The notes under the pieces are model-generated. The model was not told where the DNA came from. It saw nothing but the letters and a program-made list of their open reading frames with translations, and searched no databases. A program made the translations under genes and the position numbers. 11,747 nucleotides of DNA from an uncultured Prevotellaceae bacterium (lineage in GTDB: Bacteria; Bacteroidota; Bacteroidia; Bacteroidales; Bacteroidaceae). The stretch covers positions 1 through 11,747 of the forward strand of contig CABSGW010000062.1 of NCBI GenBank assembly GCA_902477365.1, in the 5' to 3' direction. Shown here in pieces: positions 7,025-11,747 of this stretch; within the stretch, counting starts at the first letter, position 1, and every line of letters begins with the position of its first letter.

Positions 7025-8196
7025 AGTATTTCCTTATAGTGGGGGAGGCTAGTGGCGATTTGCATGCTTCTCACCTGATGCAGGCGTTGCGCAATGTCGA
7101 TCCGGATGCAGAGTTTCACTTCTATGGTGGTGACCTGATGAGTGCGGTGGGGGGTGTGCGCCTGAAGCATTATAAAGAAATGGCCTATATGGGGTTTGTG
7201 ACGGTGTTGTTGCATTTGCCTCATATTTTACGTAATATGCAGCGATGCAAAAAAGCGATTAGGGCTTGGAATCCGGATGTGGTTATTTTGGTTGATTATC
7301 CGGGATTTAATTTGAGGATTGCAGAATATGTCCATCGCAAGACAAATATACCGGTTTATTATTACATCTCTCCGAAAATCTGGGCATGGAAGGAGTTCCG
7401 TATTAAGAAGATTCGTCAGTATGTGGATGAGATGTTTTCGATCTTTCCCTTTGAGATTGATTTTTTTGAAAAGAAACACCATTATCCGGTGCATTATGTA
7501 GGCAATCCGACGGTTGACGAGATTGAGGGTTTTCGTGCTTCGAACGAAGAGAGTTTTCAAAATTTCGTGAAGGCTAATGGATTGGTATCAGGGCGTCCCA
7601 TTATAGCCCTGTTGGCGGGAAGCCGTAAGCAGGAAATCAAAGACAATCTACCGATCATGTGTCAGGCAGCCAAGCCGATTGTTGAAAAAGGATATCAGCT
7701 GGTGTTGGCGGGTGCGCCTAATATAGATCCTTCGTTTTATAAAAAATATCTTTCGTGCGGAACAGAACTGGACGATGTGCCTGTGACGGTGGTACGTGGC
7801 ATGACTTACAGACTGTTGCAGCAGGCTGAGGCGGCTTTGGTAACGTCCGGGACTGCTACATTAGAAACGGCCTTATTCCGGGTGCCGCAAGTTGTTTGCT
7901 ATCATTTGCCTTTTGGTCGGTTCTATTCTTTGCTGCGGCGTTGGTTTTTGAAAGTGCCTTATATATCGCTTGTCAATTTGGTGTCGGAACGCGAGGTGGT
8001 GTGCGAGCTGGTTGCGGAAGAGATGACCGTGAATAGTGTACGGCGTTGCTTGACGGATATTTTGGAAGGTGGTGCACGGCGTCAACAGATGTTGGCAGAC
8101 TATGAACGTATGATTGCGATTTTGGGTCCAACGGGGGCTGCAGAACGTACTGCGGAAAAAATGGTTTGTTTGTTGAAAGAGGGCTATCAAAATTGA
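7021..8196 (+). CDS. lpxB: Lipid-A-disaccharide synthase LpxB
   Basis: This 391-residue GT-B family glycosyltransferase (GT19) joins UDP-2,3-diacylglucosamine and lipid X (2,3-diacylglucosamine 1-phosphate) into the lipid A disaccharide 1-phosphate at the inner face of the cytoplasmic membrane. Family marks in order are GEASGD at 8-13, VDYPGFN at 91-97, SPKIWAW at 117-123, GNPTVDE at 161-167, LLAGSRKQEI at 197-206 and the nucleotide-sugar binding SGTATLE at 276-282. The ATG at 7021 is chosen over an in-frame TTG at 7012. It overlaps the surE stop as ATGA, and the protein then begins MKYFLIVGEASGD, as relatives do. It indicates an organism with lipopolysaccharide or lipooligosaccharide. Transcription ends at the hairpin 9 nt downstream. 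Confidence 0.96.
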   Translation: MKYFLIVGEASGDLHASHLMQALRNVDPDAEFHFYGGDLMSAVGGVRLKHYKEMAYMGFVTVLLHLPHILRNMQRCKKAIRAWNPDVVILVDYPGFNLRIAEYVHRKTNIPVYYYISPKIWAWKEFRIKKIRQYVDEMFSIFPFEIDFFEKKHHYPVHYVGNPTVDEIEGFRASNEESFQNFVKANGLVSGRPIIALLAGSRKQEIKDNLPIMCQAAKPIVEKGYQLVLAGAPNIDPSFYKKYLSCGTELDDVPVTVVRGMTYRLLQQAEAALVTSGTATLETALFRVPQVVCYHLPFGRFYSLLRRWFLKVPYISLVNLVSEREVVCELVAEEMTVNSVRRCLTDILEGGARRQQMLADYERMIAILGPTGAAERTAEKMVCLLKEGYQN

Positions 8197-8204
8197 AATT
8201 CATC

Positions 8205-8265
8205 TTATTCCATAAAAACGGCCCGGACATACATATTGTATAACCGGGCCGTTTTTATGGAATAA
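8205..8265. terminator. Bidirectional intrinsic terminator between lpxB and cdsA
   Basis: Arms 8205-8226 and 8244-8265 form a perfect 22-bp stem with a GC core (GGCCCGG/CCGGGCC) flanked by AAAAAC/GTTTTT. The 17-nt loop holds a further 5-bp pair (8229-8233 with 8237-8241). In either direction the GC stem is followed by a T5 run, so one element can end lpxB on the plus strand and cdsA on the minus strand. It lies wholly between the two stop codons. Confidence 0.93.
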
Positions 8266-8270
8266 TGTTT

Positions 8271-9116
8271 TTAAAACATTCTAAGTGTATAAAGATAGAG
8301 AATGGTAGCGGGAATGGCTAATAGGGCGCTGTCAAACCGGTCCAACGCTCCACCGTGGCCGGGTAGGAAATGTCCGCTGTCTTTTGTCTTTAAATGTCTT
8401 TTTATTAAGCTTTCAACCAGATCACCCCAAGTACCGAAGATGCTTACTACAAGTCCAAAACCCACCCATTTTATGATAGAAAGATTGTGATCGAATTGAG
8501 CCAATACCAATGCAACAAGTACCACAATGGCTACTCCTCCAATACTGCCTATCCACGATTTGTTAGGGGAGATTCGTTCAAATAGTTTGGCTGGGAATTT
8601 ACGGTGTAAAAGACTGCCCACACAGTATGCTCCAGAGTCGTTTGCCCACAAAAAGATGAAGATTGCCAGCGGATAAATGGGCGTGAATGTGGCCATGCTG
8701 ACTTGTGGGTTGTGCTGAAATGCCAGAACATTCAGTAGTGCAAAAGGCAAGGCTACGTAAAGTTGTCCTGCAAATGCGTATACCCAATTATTGAGTGGGT
8801 TGGGAGCTTTCAGGTAGAGTTCGCTAATGAGTATATAAATAAGCATTAGCAAATAGGGGATGAAGACGGATGAATTTGTTGCCTCGGTACAGAAGGCTGC
8901 AAAGGCCGCAAAAAGGTATAAACCGGCTACAGTGCCGACAGACCGATTGGTTTGTACGTCTTCACGCGTATTGACAAGCGTATAGAACTCTCTGGTGCTG
9001 ACAACGGTTATGGCGGCAAACAATAAGCAGAACGTGAGTGGTCCATAAAGGATGCCTCCAACGATTGCTGCAACAAAAACAATACCCGAAAGGGTACGAA
9101 TGACAAAATTATTCAC
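8271..9116 (-). CDS. cdsA: Phosphatidate cytidylyltransferase CdsA
   Basis: This 281-residue integral membrane enzyme makes CDP-diacylglycerol from phosphatidic acid and CTP, the branch point for all phospholipids. Several hydrophobic helices span about 8-42, 62-77, 84-102, 112-132, 146-160, 190-206 and 213-230. The CDP-alcohol synthase signature fills residues 236-262, with K239, R240, K245, D246, H254-G255-G256, D259-R260 and D262. ISPNKSWIGSIGG at 182-194 is also typical. The start is GTG at 9116, inside the last codons of ftsH: GTGAATAA holds both the start and the ftsH TAA, an 8-nt overlap. The sequence after it (NNFVIRTLSGIVF) matches the usual N terminus of relatives. This suggests coupled translation with FtsH. 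It is the last gene of the rsfS-ftsH-cdsA unit. Confidence 0.94.
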   Translation of the reverse strand: MNNFVIRTLSGIVFVAAIVGGILYGPLTFCLLFAAITVVSTREFYTLVNTREDVQTNRSVGTVAGLYLFAAFAAFCTEATNSSVFIPYLLMLIYILISELYLKAPNPLNNWVYAFAGQLYVALPFALLNVLAFQHNPQVSMATFTPIYPLAIFIFLWANDSGAYCVGSLLHRKFPAKLFERISPNKSWIGSIGGVAIVVLVALVLAQFDHNLSIIKWVGFGLVVSIFGTWGDLVESLIKRHLKTKDSGHFLPGHGGALDRFDSALLAIPATILYLYTLRMF

Positions 9117-11124
9117 GTTTTTCTATATTTTCGGAGATACCTTCTTCTGTGGTTGTGGGTGTTGTTTCTGCTTGAATGGAAGCTTCTGGCTCTGCTTCAG
9201 CTTCATTTTTTTTGTTTTCAGCTTCCAATATCTCGGCTCTACTGGTCCAAGGACGTTTTCCAAAAATTTGTGCTACATCTTCGGCAAAGATTACTTCACG
9301 ATCCATCAACAATTGAGCCAGTTGCTGATGTCCTTCCTTATGTTCGGTGAGAAGGGCTTTTGCACGCTCATATTGTTCGGAAATGATTCGTTGCACTTCT
9401 TCGTCTATGGTTTCGGCAGTTTTGTTCGAATAAGGTTTGTCGAACGAGTATTCTTGATTGTTGTAATAGCATAAGTTGTACAGCTTGTCGCTCATTCCCA
9501 GATAGGCAACCATTCCGTAGGCTCGTTTGGTAACTGTTTCAAGGTCGTTGAGCGCTCCGGAGGAGATATGGCCGGTAAAGAGTTCTTCGGCCGCACGGCC
9601 TCCGAGGGTAGCACACAATTCGTCCAACATTTGTTCTTTGGTTGTGATGTTCCGCTCTTCAGGCAGATACCAGGCTGCTCCTAAAGCACGTCCACGAGGA
9701 ACAATCGTTACTTTGATAAGTGGATTCGCATGTTCCAGGAACCAAGAAATGGTAGCGTGTCCAGCTTCGTGTAGGGCAATGGTTCTTTTCTCCTTTTGTG
9801 TCATTACCTTAGTCTTCTTCTCCAGGCCGCCAATAATTCGGTCCACAGCATCAAGGAAATCTTGTTTGCCTACCGCTGTTTTGTTTTGGCGTGCAGCGAT
9901 GAGTGCGGCTTCGTTACATACATTTGCGATGTCTGCACCCGAAAAGCCTGGTGTTTGACGTGCCAATAGGTCAACGTCTACCGTATCATCGAGCTTGAGA
10001 GGCCTTAAATGTACGCCGAATATCGCTTTGCGTTCTGTCAAATCGGGTAAATCCACATAAATTTGACGGTCAAAACGTCCTGCGCGTAACAAGGCTTTAT
10101 CAAGGATGTCTACCCGGTTGGTCGCTGCCAGGATAATAACACCACTGTTTGTTCCGAAACCGTCCATCTCAGTCAATAGTTGGTTTAGGGTGTTCTCTCG
10201 TTCGTCGTTTCCTCCCATAGATGGATTCTTACCGCGGGCACGTCCTACTGCATCTATTTCGTCAATGAAAATGATACAGGGAGCTTTCTCCTTAGCTTGT
10301 CTGAAGAGATCGCGAACACGGCTTGCGCCTACACCGACAAACATCTCGACAAAATCAGAACCTGACATGGAAAAGAAAGGTACTTCGGCTTCTCCGGCAA
10401 CGGCTTTGGCCAAAAGGGTTTTACCGGTTCCCGGAGGGCCTACCAATAAGGCTCCTTTAGGAATCTTACCACCTAGTTCGGTGTATTTCTGAGGGTTCTT
10501 CAAAAAAGCAACGATCTCTTGAACTTCTTGTTTGGCGCTTTCCTGTCCGGCTACGTCTTTAAACGTGATTTGAATGCCACCAGCCCCTTTTTCAAAGAGA
10601 CGAGCCTTACTTTTTCCTACACTAAATACGTTGTTTGACCCACTGGCACCTCCGCCACCCATACGTCTCATGGCAAAAATCCAAAATCCGATGAGTAAAA
10701 GAATTGGGAACATACTACCGAAAATGTTCCAAAAGTAGTCTGTATCTTGTTCGTAAGATACAGAGCCTTTGAAATGTCCGGATTGGGTTTCTGCAGCTAA
10801 AAAGTCCTCAATCTTATCGACGGACGGATATTCAGTGCTGATTGTAGGTGTTTTTCCCGTTTGTTGTACGCCTGCTTTGAATACATCTTGAATATGCTTG
10901 GGTTTAACGTACATATGTAATGTTCCATTTCCCTTGTTTACAACAAGCTTTTCTGCATAACCCTTTGTGACGTATGTCTTGAAAGTAGTATAATCAACCG
11001 GTTTATTAAGACTGTTCTCTCCATTCCCTTTAAAAAAGAGAAAGGCAAGTACAGCAATGATAATCGCGTAAATCCAATTCAGATTAAAACGCGGCATGTT
11101 TAGTTGGGGTTTATTTTCACTCAT
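9109..11124 (-). CDS. ftsH: ATP-dependent zinc metalloprotease FtsH
   Basis: This 671-residue AAA+ protease is anchored in the inner membrane. It forms hexamers and degrades misfolded membrane proteins and selected regulators. The first membrane helix is at about 15-31. A periplasmic domain spans about 32-137 and the second helix about 138-152, followed by a Gly-rich linker. The AAA domain carries Walker A GPPGTGKT at 229-236, pore loop FVGVG at 262-266, Walker B IIFIDEID at 284-291 and the second region of homology ending in AGRFDR at 348-353. The zinc site is HEAGH at 452-456, with D527 as likely third ligand. The C-terminal tail (about 634-671) is acidic and Thr/Ala-rich, probably disordered, and its last codons overlap cdsA. 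It starts 16 nt after rsfS. In E. coli FtsH controls lipid A synthesis through LpxC; whether that holds in Bacteroidota is not known from this sequence. Confidence 0.97.
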   Translation of the reverse strand: MSENKPQLNMPRFNLNWIYAIIIAVLAFLFFKGNGENSLNKPVDYTTFKTYVTKGYAEKLVVNKGNGTLHMYVKPKHIQDVFKAGVQQTGKTPTISTEYPSVDKIEDFLAAETQSGHFKGSVSYEQDTDYFWNIFGSMFPILLLIGFWIFAMRRMGGGGASGSNNVFSVGKSKARLFEKGAGGIQITFKDVAGQESAKQEVQEIVAFLKNPQKYTELGGKIPKGALLVGPPGTGKTLLAKAVAGEAEVPFFSMSGSDFVEMFVGVGASRVRDLFRQAKEKAPCIIFIDEIDAVGRARGKNPSMGGNDERENTLNQLLTEMDGFGTNSGVIILAATNRVDILDKALLRAGRFDRQIYVDLPDLTERKAIFGVHLRPLKLDDTVDVDLLARQTPGFSGADIANVCNEAALIAARQNKTAVGKQDFLDAVDRIIGGLEKKTKVMTQKEKRTIALHEAGHATISWFLEHANPLIKVTIVPRGRALGAAWYLPEERNITTKEQMLDELCATLGGRAAEELFTGHISSGALNDLETVTKRAYGMVAYLGMSDKLYNLCYYNNQEYSFDKPYSNKTAETIDEEVQRIISEQYERAKALLTEHKEGHQQLAQLLMDREVIFAEDVAQIFGKRPWTSRAEILEAENKKNEAEAEPEASIQAETTPTTTEEGISENIEKRE

Positions 11125-11140
11125 GAAATTTCATCTGTTT

Positions 11141-11503
11141 TTAGTCTAAGTCGGGGATATTCGTTAAAGTAGCATCAGCCCATAAATGCTCTAAGTCATA
11201 GAAATCCCGCTCTTCGGGCAAAAAGATATGGACCATAATATTGCTATAGTCCATTACGACCCATTGTGCATTTTTGAGTCCGTTAATTCCTGTAGGCTTT
11301 GTATGAGCATGTATTCTTGAAAAGTCACTGACTGATTCAACGATAGCTTCTACTTGTGACGGAGAGTTCCCTTGGCAAATGATTAGATAGTCACATACGC
11401 TAGTATGAATGTGCTTTAAATCTGCAATGACAATGCGTTTTCCTTTTTTTTCTTGTATTCCTTTGACTATTTCTTGTATTAAATCTTTTGCTTCTTTGTT
11501 CAT
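11141..11503 (-). CDS. rsfS: Ribosomal silencing factor RsfS (YbeB/Iojap family)
   Basis: This 120-residue protein of the RsfS/Iojap family is expected to bind ribosomal protein uL14 on the 50S subunit and block joining with 30S, lowering translation in stationary phase or starvation. The whole length is the Iojap/RsfS domain. Characteristic parts are IADL at 26-29, CDYLIICQGNS at 37-47 and the C-terminal block from W81 to W108 containing MDYSNIMVHIF and Y102-L104-E105. Its size is typical. It is the promoter-proximal gene of the rsfS-ftsH-cdsA unit, with ftsH starting 16 nt beyond its stop. A TATCTTTG promoter box lies 27 nt before the ATG. Confidence 0.95.
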   Translation of the reverse strand: MNKEAKDLIQEIVKGIQEKKGKRIVIADLKHIHTSVCDYLIICQGNSPSQVEAIVESVSDFSRIHAHTKPTGINGLKNAQWVVMDYSNIMVHIFLPEERDFYDLEHLWADATLTNIPDLD

Positions 11504-11530
11504 AGTTAGTTCTTAACCAAATTACTAATG

Positions 11531-11538
11531 CAAAGATA
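11531..11538 (-). promoter_or_regulatory. Predicted -7 box of the rsfS-ftsH-cdsA promoter
   Basis: TATCTTTG on the minus strand, followed by CA, fits the Bacteroides -7 consensus and ends 27 nt before the rsfS ATG. No good TTTG occurs at the expected -33 distance. The decamer TATCTTTGCA is also found at the parA promoter. Confidence 0.6.
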
Positions 11539-11565
11539 GCTGTTTTCCGTGATAGCGTAACTGGG

Positions 11566-11589
11566 GGAATATCAAATATATTCCTTTTT
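11566..11589 (+). terminator. Terminator-like hairpin 1, plus strand
   Basis: GGAATAT (11566-11572) pairs perfectly with ATATTCC (11578-11584) around a 5-nt loop and is followed by T5 at 11585-11589. G-T pairs could extend the stem at its base. It has the form of an intrinsic terminator on the plus strand, but no plus-strand gene precedes it in the window. The stem is AT-rich, so strength is uncertain. As a palindrome upstream of the rsfS promoter it could instead be a protein-binding site. Confidence 0.35.
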
Positions 11590-11591
11590 AT

Positions 11592-11616
11592 GGCTTTTTA
11601 GGTAAAAAGCCTTTTT
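11592..11616 (+). terminator. Terminator-like hairpin 2, plus strand
   Basis: GGCTTTTT (11592-11599) pairs perfectly with AAAAAGCC (11604-11611) around the loop AGGT, followed by T5 at 11612-11616. It starts 2 nt after the T run of hairpin 1. On the minus strand no U tract follows, so it would act only in the plus direction. Confidence 0.45.
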
Positions 11617-11681
11617 AAGTCGATGAAAAAGAATGTATAGAATTTAAGTGAGTATGGAGCCGTAAAAAAAACAATGATTTA

Positions 11682-11713
11682 TTTGGCTAAATCAAAAAGA
11701 CTCTTTAAATTTG
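11682..11713 (+). promoter_or_regulatory. Full Bacteroides-type promoter near the right edge
   Basis: TTTG at 11682-11685 and TAAATTTG at 11706-11713 are separated by 20 nt, an essentially exact match to the -33 TTTG and -7 TAnnTTTG consensus. It points right; transcription would start around 11720. It is the only site in the window with both elements in place, as expected for a strongly transcribed gene. Confidence 0.75.
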
Positions 11714-11738
11714 CACTCGAAAATAAAAAGAAGACCAT

Positions 11739-11747
11739 TGGGGTATG
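11739..11747 (+). tRNA. Possible first bases of a tRNA-Gln gene, cut by the window edge
   Basis: The window ends in TGGGGTATG, which agrees with the usual 5' end of bacterial tRNA-Gln (U1, then GGGG of the acceptor stem, UA, and the start of the D stem). It lies about 20 nt past the expected start point of the strong promoter just upstream, a suitable leader length. Nine bases cannot prove it; it could equally be untranslated leader or a protein start at the final ATG. Confidence 0.3.

Noticed and set aside
9527..9958. A 143-codon open frame on the plus strand within ftsH
   Set aside because: It lies wholly antisense to the conserved AAA/protease region of FtsH and its translation resembles no family. 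It is best explained as a by-product of ftsH codon use.
11117..11134. Five-codon minus-strand mini-frame whose stop falls in codons 2-3 of ftsH
   Set aside because: It is very short and has no ribosome-binding site. An ATG by chance 10 nt before ftsH is likely, so I did not list it as a gene.
1..11747. CRISPR arrays, insertion sequences, phage or defence genes, tandem repeats
   Set aside because: Scanning found no regularly spaced repeats, transposase or integrase motifs, or long terminal inverted repeats. Gene content is core housekeeping throughout.

Overview
The window looks like chromosomal housekeeping DNA of a Bacteroides-type bacterium (order Bacteroidales). Three observations point there. 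The protein families have a Bacteroidota character: a DUF5683 protein, an FtsH with a long acidic tail, and an MltD-type transglycosylase with LysM repeats. Every promoter-like site I could find is of the Bacteroidota TAnnTTTG(C) type. Shine-Dalgarno sequences are almost absent. All ten protein genes appear intact, with no frameshifts, insertion sequences, CRISPR arrays or phage genes.

Layout. Positions 111-6152 hold five minus-strand genes with gaps of at most 33 nt and one 4-nt overlap. In transcription order they are parA, parB, a DUF5683 envelope protein, an MltD-like lytic transglycosylase and a bifunctional RelA/SpoT-type (p)ppGpp enzyme. A 107-nt divergent promoter region (6153-6259) separates them from the plus-strand pair surE-lpxB (6260-8196), which overlap by ATGA. 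A strong bidirectional terminator with a 22-bp perfect stem (8205-8265) lies between lpxB and the converging cdsA. Then comes the minus-strand unit rsfS-ftsH-cdsA (11503 down to 8271), in which cdsA starts at a GTG inside the last codons of ftsH. The right 244 nt (11504-11747) hold the rsfS promoter, two tandem terminator-like hairpins on the plus strand, and a near-perfect plus-strand Bacteroides promoter. That promoter points off the edge, towards what may be the first bases of a tRNA-Gln gene.

How the genes fit together. The left operon joins chromosome partitioning (ParA/ParB), peptidoglycan turnover (MltD) and the stringent response (Rsh). The centre and right units join lipid A synthesis (LpxB), phospholipid precursor synthesis (CdsA), membrane protein quality control (FtsH), ribosome silencing (RsfS) and nucleotide phosphohydrolysis (SurE). 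Shared themes are envelope growth and adjustment to slow growth or starvation. Co-regulation across units is inference only.

I found no undescribed system. The least explained items are the DUF5683 protein inside a par operon and the tandem hairpins in the right intergenic region.
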